Positions 10,690 to 22,932 of a stretch of DNA of 64,000 nt are shown here, in pieces. The DNA comes from Budorcas taxicolor (Eukaryota; Chordata; Mammalia; Artiodactyla; Bovidae). A program made the position numbers and the translations under genes. The notes under the pieces are model-generated. The model searched no databases. It saw only the letters and a program-made list of their open reading frames with translations, and was not told where the DNA came from. The stretch is from contig NW_026291749.1 in the NCBI RefSeq assembly GCF_023091745.1, forward strand, positions 160,281-224,280. The letters are read 5' to 3'. Position 1 is the first letter of the stretch. Each line of letters opens with the position of its first letter.

Positions 10690-11505
10690 ATGGATCTTGG
10701 GGTGCTTCTGAGTCTCCCCAGGGGAGTCAGGCCTCGTCTCGAGTGGGGGCATGCACGTGCGCTTTCCTCCCGAGCTGCAGCAGTAGTGTCACGCTTCCTG
10801 TCACGTGGATCAAGGGATCTGTGGCTTTCCCTCGAGGCTGTCCCTCGAGGCTTTCCCACGAGGCTTTCCCACAGGGCTGTGCCACGTGCCACCTTGGTGT
10901 GAGTCGATCCTCGGCGTGAAAGACGAGCCGGTGAAGGGAAAAGAGGTTCCTCTGGAACGGACTGAGACATCTGGGGGACTCTTGGAATGGTGGCACGACC
11001 CTGGAGTTCCTCTCGCCGTTCCTGTTGAGAGGGCCTCCTCTTGAGATGCGACGGGAACGCCGGGAACTCTTTCCCGACGAAGCAGGGGCAGGATCCCTCA
11101 TCTCGAGCTACGAGTCGGAAACGGGGCTCCTCTGGATGTGGGCGGGACCCTCGTGATTCCTCTCGAGTGGAGACGGGTATGTCGGGGAACTTCTTGATTT
11201 GCACCAAGGGTGTGAAGGACCCTTTCGAAGTTCCAGAGGGGAGGTGTGATCCACCTCAAGACGCCTCAGCTGAAATGGGCCTCATCTCGCCTGGAGGGGA
11301 GAACCTCCTGGATTTTCTCGAGTTGCGGCAGGTCTTCTCGAGTTACGATGGGGAACTCAGGGACCCGCTCTGGTGGCCTCAGGAAAGGCCAGTCCCCATG
11401 CGAGTTGCTAGGGGACCTCTCGGGATTCCTCTCCCGTCCATGCCGGGGCCTCAGTCCTTGTGTGGAGTCGGGGCTGGAACCTGAGGATTTCTCTCCAGTG
11501 TTGCC
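10690..11505 (+). repeat. Satellite monomer 14, B-end
   Basis: Variants are ggaaCggac, aggggCagg, gagTcggaa, cagcTgaaatg and ggggaActc. Ends with gggGCTgg. Confidence 0.95.
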
Positions 11506-12321
11506 ATGGATCTTGGGGTGCTTCTGAGTCTCCCCAGGGGAGTCAGGCCTCGTCTCGAGTGGGGGCATGCACGTGCGCTTTCCTCCTGAGCTGCAGCAGT
11601 AATGTCACGCTTCCTGTCACGTGGATCAAGGGATCTGTGGCTTTCCCTCGAGGCTGTCCCTTGAGGCTTTCCCACGAGGCTTTCCCACAGGGCTGTGCGA
11701 CGTGCCACCTTGGTGTGAGTCGATCCTCGGCGTGAAAGACGAGCCGGTGAAGGGAAAAGAGGTTCCTCTGGAACGGACTGAGACATCTGGGGGACTCTTG
11801 GAATGGTGGCACGACCCTGGAGTTCCTCTCGCCGTTCCTGTTGAGAGGGCCTCCTCTTGAGATGCGACGGGAATGCCGGGAACTCTTTCCCGAAGAAGCA
11901 GGGAAAGGATGCCTCATCTCGAGCTACGAGGCGGAAACGGGGCTTCTCTGGATGTGGGCGGGACCCTCGTGATTACTCTCGAGTGGAAACGGGTATGTCG
12001 GGGAACTTCTTGATTTGCACCAAGGGTGTGAAGGACCCCTTCGAAGTTCCAGAGGGGAGGTGTGATCAGCCTCGAGACGCCTCAGCGGAAATGGGCCTCA
12101 TCTCGCCTGGAGGGGGGAACCTCCTGGATTTTCTCGAGTTGCGGCAGGTCTTCTCGTGTTACGACGGTGACCTCAGGGACCCGCTCTGCTGGCCTCAGGA
12201 AAGGCCAGTCCCCATGCGAGTGGCTAGGGGACCTCTCGGGTTTCCTCTCCCGTCCATGCCGGGGTCTCAGTCCTTGTGTGGAGTGGGGGCCGGAACCTGA
12301 GGATTCCTCTCCAGTTTTGCC
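11506..12321 (+). repeat. Satellite monomer 15
   Basis: Variants are ctccTgagc, gtaAtgtc, gtgcGacgtgcc, aaaggatGcc, gattActctc, gacggTgacc, ctctgCtgg and ccagtTttgcc. Confidence 0.95.
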
Positions 12322-13141
12322 ATGGATCTTTGGGTGCTTCTGAGTCTCCCCAGGGGAGTCAGGCCTCGTCTCGAGTGGGGGCATGCACGTGCGGTATCCT
12401 CCCGAGCTGCAGCAGTAGTGTCACGCTTCCTGTCACGTGGATCATGGGATCTGTGGCTTTCCCTCGAGGCTGTCCCTCGAGTCTTTCCCACGAGGCTTTC
12501 CCACAGGGCTGTGCCACGTGCCACCTTGGTGTGAGTCGATCCTCGGCGTGAAAGACGAGCCGGTGAAGGGAAAAGAGGTTCCTCTGCAATGGACTGAGAC
12601 ATCTGGGGGACTCTTGGAATGGTGGCACGACCCTGGAGTTCCTCTCGCCGTTCCTGTTGAGAGGGCCTCCTCTTGAGATGCGACGGGAACGCCGGGAACT
12701 CTTTCCCGAAGAAGCAGGGAAAGGATCCCTCATCTCGAGCTACGAGGCGGAAACGGGGCTCCTCTGGATGTGGGCGGGACCCTCGTGATTCCTCTCGAGT
12801 GGAGACGGGTATGTCTGTCGGGGAACTTCTTGATTTGCACCAAGGGTGTGAAGGACCCTTTCGAAGTTCCAGAGGGGAGGTGTGATCAGCCTCAAGACGC
12901 CTCAGCGGAAATGGGCCTCATCTCGCCTGGAGGGGAGAACCTCCTGGATTTTCTCGAGTTGCGGCAGGTCTTCTCGAGTTACGACGGGGACCTCAGGGAC
13001 CCGCTCTGCTGGCCTCAGGAAAGGCCAGTCCCCATGCGAGTGGCTAGGGGACCTCTCGGGTTTCCTCTCCCGTCCATGCCGGGGCCTCAGTCCTTGTGTG
13101 GAGTCAGGGCCGGAACCTGAGGATTCCTCTCCAGTGTTGCC
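12322..13141 (+). repeat. Satellite monomer 16 (820 bp)
   Basis: A 4-nt tandem duplication TGTC at 12812-12819 lengthens it. Other variants are gcggTAtcc, gatcaTggg, cgagTcttt, cctcAagacg and ctctgCtgg. Confidence 0.95.
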
Positions 13142-13957
13142 ATGGATCTTGGGGTGCTTCTGAGTCTCCCCAGGGGAGTCAGGGCTCGTCTCGAGTGGGG
13201 GCATGCACGTGCGCTTTCCTCCCGAGCTGCAGCAGTAGTGTCACGCTTCCTGTCACGTGGATCAAGGGATCTGTGGCTTTCCCTCGAGGCTGTCCCTCGA
13301 GGCTTTCCCACGAGGCTTTCCCACAGGGCTGTGCCACGTGCCACCTTGGTGTGAGTCGATCCTCGGCGTGAAAGACGAGCCGGTGAAGGGAAAAGAGGTT
13401 CCTCTGGAACGGACTGAGACATCTGGGGGACTCTTGGAATGGTGGCACGACCGTGGAGTTCCTCTCGCCGTTCCTGTTGAGAGGGCCTCCTCTTGAGATG
13501 CGACGGGAATGCCGGGAACTCTTTCCCGACGAAGCAGGGAAAGGATCCCTCATCTCGAGCTACCAGGCGGACCCGGGGCTCCTCTAGATGTGGGCGGGAC
13601 CCTCGTGATTCCTCTCGAGTGGAGACGGGTATGTCGGGGAACTTCTTGATTTGCACCAAGGGTGTGAAGGACCCTTTCTAAGTTCCAGAGGTGAGGTGTG
13701 ATCAGCCTCGAGACGTCTCAGCGGAAATGGGCCTCATCTCGCCTGGAGGGGAGAACCTCCTGGATTTTCTCGAGTTGCGGCAGGTCTTCTCGAGTTACGA
13801 CGGGGACCTCAGGGACCCGCTCTGGTGGCCTCAGGAAAGGCCAGTCCCCATGCGAGTGGCTAGGGGACCTCTCGGGTTTCCTCTCCCGTCCATGCCGGGG
13901 CCTCAGTCCTTGTGTGGAGTCGGGGCCGGAACCTGAGGATTCCTCTCCAGTGTTGCC
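13142..13957 (+). repeat. Satellite monomer 17
   Basis: Variants are cgaccGtgg, taCcaggcgg, gaCCCgggg, ctctAgatg and tttCTaagttcc. The last is shared with 15307. Confidence 0.95.
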
Positions 13958-15306
13958 ATGGATCTTGGGGTGCTTCTGAGTCTCCCCAGGGGAGTCAGGG
14001 CTCGTCTCGAGTGGGGGCATGCACGTGCGCTTTCCTCCCGAGCTGCAGCAGTAGTGTCACGCTTCCTGTCACGTGGATCAAGGGATCTGTGGCTTTCCCT
14101 CGAGGCTGTCCCTCGAGGCTTTCCCACGAGGCTTTCCCACAGGGCTGTGCCAGGTGCCACCTTGGTGTGAGTCGATCCTCGGCGTGAAAGACGAGCCGGT
14201 GAAGGGAAAAGAGCTTCCTCTGGAATGGACTGAGACATCTGGGGGACTCTTGGAATGGTGGCACGACCCTGGAGTTCCTCTCGCCGTTCCTGTTGAGAGG
14301 GCCTCCTCTTGAGATGCGACGGGAACGCCGGGAACTCTTTCCCGAAGAAGCAGGGAAAGGATCCCTCATCTCGAGCTACGAGGCGGAAACGGGGCTCCTC
14401 TGGATGTGGGCGGGACCCTCGTGATTCCTCTCGAGTGGAGACGGGTATGTCGGGGAACTTCTTGATTTGCACCAAGGGTGTGAAGGACCCTTTCGAAGTT
14501 CCAGAGGGGAGGTGTGATCAGCCTCGAGACGCCTCAGCGGAAATGGGCCTCATCTCGCCTGGAGGGGAGAACCTCCTGGATTTTCTCGAGTTGCGGCAGG
14601 TCTTCTCGAGTTACGACGGGGACCTCAGGGACCCGCTCTGGTGGCCTCAGGAAAGGCCAGTCCCCATGCGAGTTGCTAGGGGACCTCTCGGGATTCCTCT
14701 CCCGTCCATGCCGGGGCTTCAGTCCTTGTGTGGAGTCGGGGCCGGAACCTGAGGATTCCTCTCCAGTGTTGCCATGGATCTTGGGGTGCTTCTGAGTCTC
14801 CCCAGGGGAGTCAGGCCTCGTCTCGACTGGGGGCATGCACGTGCGCTTTCCTGCCGAGCTGCAGCAGTAGTGTCACGCTTCCTGTCACGTGGATCAAGGG
14901 ATCTGTGGCTTTCCCTCGAGGCTGTCCCTCGAGGCTTTCCCACGAGGCTTTCCCACAGGGCTGTGCCACGTGCCACCTTGGTGTGAGTCGATCCTCGGCG
15001 TGAAAGACGAGCCGGTGAAGGGAAAAGAGGTTCCTCTGGAATGGACTGAGACATCTGGGGGACTCTTGGAATGGTGGCACGACCCTGGAGTTCCTCTCGC
15101 CGTTCCTGTTGAGAGGGCCTCCTCTTGAGATGCGACGGGAACGCCGGGAACTCTTTCCCGACGAAGCAGGGAAAGGATCCCTCATCTCGAGCTACGAGGC
15201 TGAAACGGGGCTCCTCTGGATGTGGGCGGGACCCTCGTGATTCCTCTCGAGTGGAGACGGCTAGGTCGGGGAACTTCTTGATTTGCACCAAGGGTGTGAA
15301 GGACCC
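13826..15306 (+). repeat. 3,264-bp offset duplication, copy 1
   Basis: It shares gccaGgtgcc, gggcTtcag, ctGccgagc and gaggcTgaaac with the segment four monomers downstream. It differs at gagGggagGtg, ctcgaCtggg and ctttCTaagttcc. Confidence 0.75.
13958..14773 (+). repeat. Satellite monomer 18
   Basis: Carries gccaGgtgcc (third E-box lost), cgaAgaagc and gggcTtcag. Near twin of 17222. Confidence 0.95.
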
Positions 15307-15589
15307 TTTCTAAGTTCCAGAGGTGAGGTGTGATCAGCCTCGAGACGTCTCAGCGGAAATGGGCCTCATCTCGCCTGGAGGGGAGAACCTCCTGGATTTT
15401 CTCGAGTTGCGGCAGGTCTTCTCGAGTTACGACGGGGACCTCAGGGACCCGCTCTGGTGGCCTCAGGAAAGGCCAGTCCCCATGCGAGTGGCTAGGGGAC
15501 CTCTCGGGTTTCCTCTCCCGTCCATCCCGGGGTCTCAGTCCTTGTGTGGAGTGGGGGCCGGAACCTGAGGATTCCTCTCCAGTGTTGCC
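14774..15589 (+). repeat. Satellite monomer 19, C-tag
   Basis: Variants are ctcgaCtggg, ctGccgagc, gaggcTgaaac, tttCTaagttcc, gacgTctc and ccatCccgg. Confidence 0.95.
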
Positions 15590-16405
15590 ATGGATCTTGG
15601 GGTGCTTCTGAGTCTCCCCAGGGGAGTCAGGCCTCGTCTCGAGTGGGGGCATGCACGTGCGCTTTCCTCCCGAGCTGCAGCAGTAGTGTCACGCTTCCTG
15701 TCACGTGGATCAAGGGATCTGTGGCTTTCCCTCGAGGCGGTCCCTCGAGTCTTTCCCACGAGGCTTTCCCACAGGGCTGTGCCACGTGCCACCTTGGTGT
15801 GAGTCGATCCTCGGCGTGAAAGACGAGCCGGTGAAGGGATAAGAGGTTCCTCTGGAATGGACTCAGACATCTGGGGGACTCTTGGAATGGTGGCACGACC
15901 CTGGAGTTCCTCTCGCTGTTCCTGTTGAGAGGGCCTCCTCTTGAGATGCGACGGGAACGCCGGGAACTCTTTCCCGAAGAAGCAGGGAAAGGATCCCTCA
16001 TCTCGAGCTACGAGGCGGAAACGGGGCTCCTCTGGATGTGGGCGGGACCCTCGTGATTCCTCTCGAGTGGAGACGGGTATGTCGGGGAACTTCTTGATTT
16101 GCACCAAGGGTGTGAAGGACCCTTTCGAAGTTCCAGAGGGGAGGTGTGATCCTCCTCAAGACGCCTCAGCGGAAATGGGCCTCATCTCGCCTGGAGGGGA
16201 GAACCTCCTGGATTTTCTCGAGTTGCGGCAGGTCTTCTCGAGTTACGATGGGGACCTCGGGGACCCGCTCTGGTGGCCTCAGGAAAGGCCAGTCCCCATG
16301 CGAGTTGCTAGGGGACCTCTCGGGATTCCTCTCCCGTCCATGCCGGGGCCTCAGTCCTTGTGTGGAGTCGGGGCTGGAACCTGAGGATTTCTCTCCAGTG
16401 TTGCC
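15590..16405 (+). repeat. Satellite monomer 20, B-end
   Basis: Variants are gaggcGgtcc, gggaTaagag, actCagaca, cgcTgttcc, gatccTcctcAag and acctcGgggac. Confidence 0.95.
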
Positions 16406-17221
16406 ATGGATCTTGGGGTGCTTCTGAGTCTCCCCAGGGGAGTCAGGGCTCGTCTCGAGTGGGGGCATGCACGTGCGCTTTCCTCCCGAGCTGCAGCAGT
16501 AGTGTCACGCTTCCTGTCACGAGGATCAAGGGATCTGTGGCTTTCCCTCGATGCTGTCCCTCGAGGCTTTCCCACGAGGCTTTCCCACAGGTCTGTGCCA
16601 CGTGCCACCTTGGTGTGAGTCGATCCTCGGCGTGAAAGACGAGCCGGTGAAGGGAAAAGAGGTTCCTCTGGAATGGACTGAGACATCTGGGGGACTCTTG
16701 GAATGGTGGCACGACCCTGGAGTTCCTCTCGCCGTTCCTGTTGAGAGGGCCTCCTCTTGAGATGCGACGGGAACGCCGGGAACTCTTTCCCGAAGAAGCA
16801 GGGAAAGGATCCCTCATCTCGAGCTACGAGGCGGAAACGGGGCTCCTCTGGATGTGGGCGGGACCCTCGTGATTCCTCTCGAGTGGAGACGGGTATGTCG
16901 GGGAACTTCTTGATTTGCACCAAGGGTGTGAAGGACCCTTTCGAAGTTCCAGAGGGGAGGTGTGATCAGCCTCAAGACGCCTCAGCGGAAATTGGCCTCA
17001 TCTCGCCTGGAGGGGAGAACCTCCTGGATTTTCTCGAGTTGCGGCAGGTCTTCTCGAGTTACGACGGGGACCTCAGGGACCCGCTCTGCTGGCCTCAGGA
17101 AAGGCCAGTCCCCATGCGAGTGGCTAGGGGACCTCTCGGGTTTCCTCTCCCGTCCATGCCGGGGCCTCAGTCCTTGTGTGGAGTCGGGGCCGGAACCTGA
17201 GGATTCCTCTCCAGTGTTGCC
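16406..17221 (+). repeat. Satellite monomer 21
   Basis: Variants are cacgAggatc, cgaTgctg, acaggTctg, cctcAagacg, gaaaTtggcc and ctctgCtgg. Confidence 0.95.
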
Positions 17222-18570
17222 ATGGATCTTGGGGTGCTTCTGAGTCTCCCCAGGGGAGTCAGGGCTCGTCTCGAGTGGGGGCATGCACGTGCGCTTTCCT
17301 CCCGAGCTGCAGCAGTAGTGTCACGCTTCCTGTCACGTGGATCAAGGGATCTGTGGCTTTCCCTCGAGGCTGTCCCTCGAGGCTTTCCCACGAGGCTTTC
17401 CCACAGGGCTGTGCCAGGTGCCACCTTGGTGTGAGTCGATCCTCGGCGTGAAAGACGAGCCGGTGAAGGGAAAAGAGCTTCCTCTGGAATGGACTGAGAC
17501 ATCTGGGGGACTCTTGGAATGGTGGCACGACCCTGGAGTTCCTCTCGCCGTTCCTGTTGAGAGGGCCTCCTCTTGAGATGCGACGGGAACGCCGGGAACT
17601 CTTTCCCGAAGAAGCAGGGAAAGGATCCCTCATCTCGAGCTACGAGGCGGAAACGGGGCTCCTCTGGATGTGGGCGGGACCCTCGTGATTCCTCTCGAGT
17701 GGAGACGGGTATGTCGGGGAACTTCTTGATTTGCACCAAGGGTGTGAAGGACCCTTTCGAAGTTCCAGAGGTGAGCTGTGATCAGCCTCGAGACGCCTCA
17801 GCGGAAATGGGCCTCATCTCGCCTGGAGGGGAGAACCTCCTGGATTTTCTCGAGTTGCGGCAGGTCTTCTCGAGTTACGACGGGGACCTCAGGGACCCGC
17901 TCTGGTGGCCTCAGGAAAGGCCAGTCCCCATGCGAGTTGCTAGGGGACCTCTCGGGATTCCTCTCCCGTCCATGCCGGGGCTTCAGTCCTTGTGTGGAGT
18001 CGGGGCCGGAACCTGAGGATTCCTCTCCAGTGTTGCCATGGATCTTGGGGTGCTTCTGAGTCTCCCCAGGGGAGTCAGGCCTCGTCTCGAGTGGGGGCAT
18101 GCACGTGCGCTTTCCTGCCGAGCTGCAGCAGTAGTGTCACGCTTCCTGTCACGTGGATCAAGGGATCTGTGGCTTTCCCTCGAGGCTGTCCCTCGAGGCT
18201 TTCCCACGAGGCTTTCCCACAGGGCTGTGCCACGTGCCACCTTGGTGTGAGTCGATCCTCGGCGTGAAAGACGAGCCGGTGAAGGGAAAAGAGGTTCCTC
18301 TGGAATGGACTGAGACATCTGGGGGACTCTTGGAATGGTGGCACGACCCTGGAGTTCCTCTCGCCGTTCCTGTTGAGAGGGCCTCCTCTTGAGATGCGAC
18401 GGGAACGCCGGGAACTCTTTCCCGACGAAGCAGGGAAAGGATCCCTCATCTCGAGCTACGAGGCTGAAACGGGGCTCCTCTGGATGTGGGCGGGACCCTC
18501 GTGATTCCTCTCGAGTGGAGACGGCTAGGTCGGGGAACTTCTTGATTTGCACCAAGGGTGTGAAGGACCC
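17090..18570 (+). repeat. 3,264-bp offset duplication, copy 2
   Basis: This is the partner of 13826-15306. It has acquired gtgaGctgtg twice (about 17773 and 18589), two adjacent monomers sharing a private change. Confidence 0.75.
17222..18037 (+). repeat. Satellite monomer 22
   Basis: Carries gccaGgtgcc, gtgaGctgtg and gggcTtcag. Confidence 0.95.
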
Positions 18571-18853
18571 TTTCGAAGTTCCAGAGGTGAGCTGTGATCA
18601 GCCTCGAGACGCCTCAGCGGAAATGGGCCTCATCTCGCCTGGAGGGGAGAACCTCCTGGATTTTCTCGAGTTGCGGCAGGTCTTCTCGAGTTACGACGGG
18701 GACCTCAGGGACCCGCTCTGGTGGCCTCAGGAAAGGCCAGTCCCCATGCGAGTTGCTAGGGGACCTCTCAGGATTCCTCTCCCGTCCATGCCGGGGCCTC
18801 AGTCCTTGTGTGGAGTCGGGGCCGGAACCTGAGGATTCCTCTCCAGTGTTGCC
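18038..18853 (+). repeat. Satellite monomer 23, C-tag
   Basis: Carries ctGccgagc, gaggcTgaaac, gtgaGctgtg and ctcAggatt. Confidence 0.95.
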
Positions 18854-19669
18854 ATGGATCTTGGGGTGCTTCTGAGTCTCCCCAGGGGAGTCAGGCCTCG
18901 TCTCGAGTGGGGGCATGCACGTGCGCTTTCCTCCCGAGCTGCAGCAGTAGTGTCACGCTTCCTGTCACGTGGATCAAGGGATCTGTGGCTTTCCCTCGAG
19001 GCTGTCCCTCGAGGCTTTCCCACGAGGCTTTCCCACAGGGCTGTGCCACGTGCCACCTTGCTGTGAGTCGATCCTCGGCGTGACAGACGAGCCGGTGAAG
19101 GGAAAAGAGGTTCCTCTGGAATGGACTGAGACATCTGGGGGACTCTTGGAATGGTGGCACGACCCTGGAGTTCCTCTCGCCATTCCTGTTGAGAGGGCCT
19201 CCTCTTGAGATGCGACGGGAACGCCGGGAACTCTTTCCCGACGAAGCAGGGAAAGGATCCCTCATCTCGAGCTACGAGGCGGAAACGGGGCTCCTCTGGA
19301 TGTGGGCGGGACCCTCGTGATTCCTCTCGAGTGGAGACGGGTATGTCGGGGAACTTCTTGATTTGCACCAAGGGTGTGAAGGACCCTTTCGAAGTTCCAG
19401 AGGTGAGGTGTGATCAGCCTCGAGACGCCTCAGCGGAAATGGGCCTCATCTCGCCTGGAGGGGAGAACCTCCTGGATTTTCTCCAGTTGCGGCAGGTCTT
19501 CTCGAGTTACGACGGGGACCACAGGGACCCCCACTGGTGGCCTCAGGAAAGGCCAGTCCCCATGCGAGTTGCTAGGGGACCTCTCGGGATTCCTCTCCCG
19601 TCCATGCCGGGGCCTCAGTCCTTGTGTGGAGTCGGGGCCGGAACCTGAGGATTCCTCTCCAGTGTTGCC
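18854..19669 (+). repeat. Satellite monomer 24, K-tag
   Basis: Carries ttgCtgtg, gtgaCagacg, cgccAttcc, ctcCagttg and the first K-tag in the window. Confidence 0.95.
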
Positions 19670-20485
19670 ATGGATCTTGGGGTGCTTCTGAGTCTCCCCA
19701 GGGGAGTCAGGCCTCGTCTCGAGTGGGGGCATGCACGTGCGCTTTCCTCCCGAGCTGCAGCAGTAGTGTCACGCTTCCTGTCACGTGGATCAAGGGATCT
19801 GTGGCTTTCCCTCGAGGCTGTCCCTCGAGGCTTTCCCACGAGGCTTTCCCACAGGGCTGTGCCACGTGCCACCTTGGTGTGAGTCGATCCTCGGCGTGAA
19901 AGACGAGCCGGTGAAGGGAAAAGAGGTTCCTCTGGAATGGACTGAGACATCTGGGGGACTCTTGGAATGGTGGCAAGACCCTGGAGTTCCTCTCGCCGTT
20001 CCTGTTGAGAGGGCCTCCTCTTGAGATGCGACGGGAACGCCGGGAACTCTTTCCCGACGAAGCAGGGAAAGGATCCCTCATCTCGAGCTACGAGGCGGAA
20101 ACGGGGCTCCTCTGGATGTGGGCGGGACCCTCGTGATTCCTCTCGAGTGGAGACGGCTAGGTCGGGGAACTTCTTGATTTGCACCAAGGGTGTGAAAGAC
20201 CCTTTCGAAGTTCCAGAGGGGAGGTGTGATCAGCCTCGAGACGCCTCAGCGGAAATGGGCCTCATCTCGCCTGGAGGGGATAACCTCCTGGATTTTCTCG
20301 AGTTGCGGCAGGTCTTCTCGAGTTACGACGGGGACCTCAGGGACCCGCTCTGGTGGCCTCAGGAAAGGCCAGTCCCCATGCGAGTTGCTAGGGGACCTCT
20401 CGGGATTCCTCTCCCGTCCATGCCGGGGCCTCAGTCCTTGTGTGGAGTCGGGGCCGGAACCTGAGGATTCCTCTCCAGTGTTGCC
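19670..20485 (+). repeat. Satellite monomer 25, C-tag
   Basis: Private changes are ggcaAgaccc, gaaAgaccc and gggAtaacc. Confidence 0.95.
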
Positions 20486-21301
20486 ATGGATCTTGGGGTG
20501 CTTCTGAGTCTCCCCAGGGGAGTCAGGCCTCGTCTCGAGTGGGGGCATGCACGTGCGCTTTCCTCCCGAGCTGCAGCAGTAGTGTCACGCTTCCTGTCAC
20601 GTGGATCAAGGGATCTGTGGCTTTCCCTCCAGGCTGTCCCTCGAGGCTTTCCCACGAGGCTTTCCCACAGGGCTCTGCCACGTGCCACCTTGGTGTGAGT
20701 CGATCCTCGGCGTGAAAGACGAGCCGGTGAAGGGAAAAGAGGTTCCTCTGGAATGGACTGAGACATCTGGGGGACTTTTGGAATGGTGGCACGACCCTGG
20801 AGTTCCTCTCGCCGTTCCTGTTGAGAGGGCCTCCTCTTGAGATGCGACGGGAACGCCGGGAACTCTTTCCCGACGAAGCAGGGAAAGGATCCCTCATCTC
20901 GAGCTACGAGGCGGAAACGGGGCTCCTCTGGATGTGGGCGGGACCCTCGTGATTCCTCTCGAGTGGAGACGGCTAGGTCGGGGAACTTCTGGATTTGCAC
21001 CAAGGGTGTGAAGGAGCCTTTCGAAGTTCCAGAGGTGAGGTGTGATCAGCCTCGAGACGCCTCAGCGGAAATGGGCCTCATCTCGCCTGGAGGGGAGAAC
21101 CTCCTGGATTTTCTCGAGTTGCGGCAGGTCTTCTCGAGTTACGACGGGGACCTCAGGGACCCGCTCTGGTGGCCTCAGGAAAGGCCAGTCCGCATGCGAG
21201 TTGCTAGGGGACCACTCAGGATTCCTCTCCCGTCCATGCCGGGGCCTCAGTCCTTGTGTGGAGTCGGTGCCGGAACCTGAGGATTCCTCTCCAGTGTTGC
21301 C
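20486..21301 (+). repeat. Satellite monomer 26, C-tag
   Basis: Variants are cctcCaggc, ggctCtgcc, gactTttgg, cttctGgattt, aggaGcc, ccGcatgc, gaccActc and cggTgcc. Confidence 0.95.
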
Positions 21302-22116
21302 ATGGATCTTGGGGTGCTTCTGAGTCTCCCCAGGGGAGTCAGGCCTCGTCTCGAGTGGGGGCATGCACGTGCGCTTTCCTCCCGAGCTGCAGCAGTAGTG
21401 TCACGCTTCCTGTCACGTGGATCAAGGGATCTGTGGCTTTCCCTCGAGGCTGTCCCTCGAGGCTTTCCCACGAGGCTTTCCCACAGGGCTGTGCCACGTG
21501 CCACCTTGGTGTGAGTCGATCCTCGGCGTGAAAGACGAGCCGGTGAAGGGAAAAGAGGTTCCTCTGGAATGGACTGAGACATCTGGGGGACTCTTGGAAT
21601 GGTGGCACGACCCTGGAGTTCCTCTCGCCGTTCCTGTTGAGAGGGCCTCCTCTTGAGATGCGACGGGAACGCCGGGAACTCTTTCCCGACGAAGCAGGGA
21701 AAGGATCCCTCATCTCGAGCTACGAGGCGGAAACGGGGCTCCTCTGGATGTGGGCGGGACCCTCGTGATTCCTCTCGAGTGGAGACGGCTAGGTCGGGGA
21801 ACTTCTTGATTTGCACCAAGGGTGTGAAGGACCCTTTCGAAGTTCCAGAGGTGAGGTGAGATCAGCCTCGAGACGCCTCAGCGGAAATGGGCCTCATCTC
21901 GCCTGGAGGGGAGAACCTCCTGGATTTTCTCGAGTTGCGGCAGGTCTTCTCGAGTTACGACGGGGACCTCAGGGACCCGCTCTGGTGGCTCAGGAAAGGC
22001 CAGTCCCCATGCGAGTTGCTAGGGGACCTCTCAGGATTCCTCTCCCGTCCATGCCGGGGCCTCAGTCCTTGTGTGGAGTCGGGGCCGGAACCTGAGGATT
22101 CCTCTCCAGTGTTGCC
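21302..22116 (+). repeat. Satellite monomer 27 (815 bp), C-tag
   Basis: Carries gtgaggtgAgatc and a 1-nt deletion giving gtggctcagg near 21988. Both recur 1,631 bp downstream. Confidence 0.95.
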
Positions 22117-22932
22117 ATGGATCTTGGGGTGCTTCTGAGTCTCCCCAGGGGAGTCAGGCCTCGTCTCGAGTGGGGGCATGCACGTGCGCTTTCCTCCCGA
22201 GCTGCAGCAGTAGTGTCACGCTTCCTGTCACGTGGATCAAGGGATCTGTGGCTTTCCCTCGAGGCTGTCCCTCGAGGCTTTCCCACGAGGCTTTCCCACA
22301 GGGCTGTGCCACGTGCCACCTTGGTGTGAGTCGATCCTCGGCGTGAAAGACGAGCCGGTGAAGGGAAAAGAGCTTCCTCTGGAATGGACTGAGACATCTG
22401 GGGGACTCTTGGAATGGTGGCACGACCCTGGAGTTCCTCTCGCCGTTCCTGTTGAGAGGGCCTCCTCTTGAGATGCGACGGGAACGCCGGGAACTCTTTC
22501 CCGAAGAAGCAGGGAAAGGATCCCTCATCTCGAGCTACGAGGCGGAAACGGGGCTCCTCTGGATGTGGGCGGGACCCTCGTGATTCCTCTCGAGTGGAGA
22601 CGGGTATGTCGGGGAACTTCTTGATTTGCACCAAGGGTGTGAAGGACCCTTTCGAAGTTCCAGAGGGGAGGTGTGATCAGCCTCGAGACGCCTCAGCGGA
22701 AATGGGCCTCATCTCGCCTGGAGGGGAGAACCTCCTGGATTTTCTCGAGTTGCGGCAGGTCTTCTCGAGTTACGACGGGGACCTCAGGGACCCGCTCTGG
22801 TGGCCTCAGGAAAGGCCAGTCCCCATGCGAGTTGCTAGGGGACCTCTCGGGATTCCTCCCCCGTCCATGCCAGGGCCTCAGTCCTTGTGTGGAGTCGGGG
22901 CCGGAACCTGAGGTTTCCTCTCCAGTGTTGCC
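22117..22932 (+). repeat. Satellite monomer 28
   Basis: Carries cgaAgaagc, cctccCccg, gccAgggcc and gaggTttcc. Lacks the C-tag of its neighbours. Confidence 0.95.
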
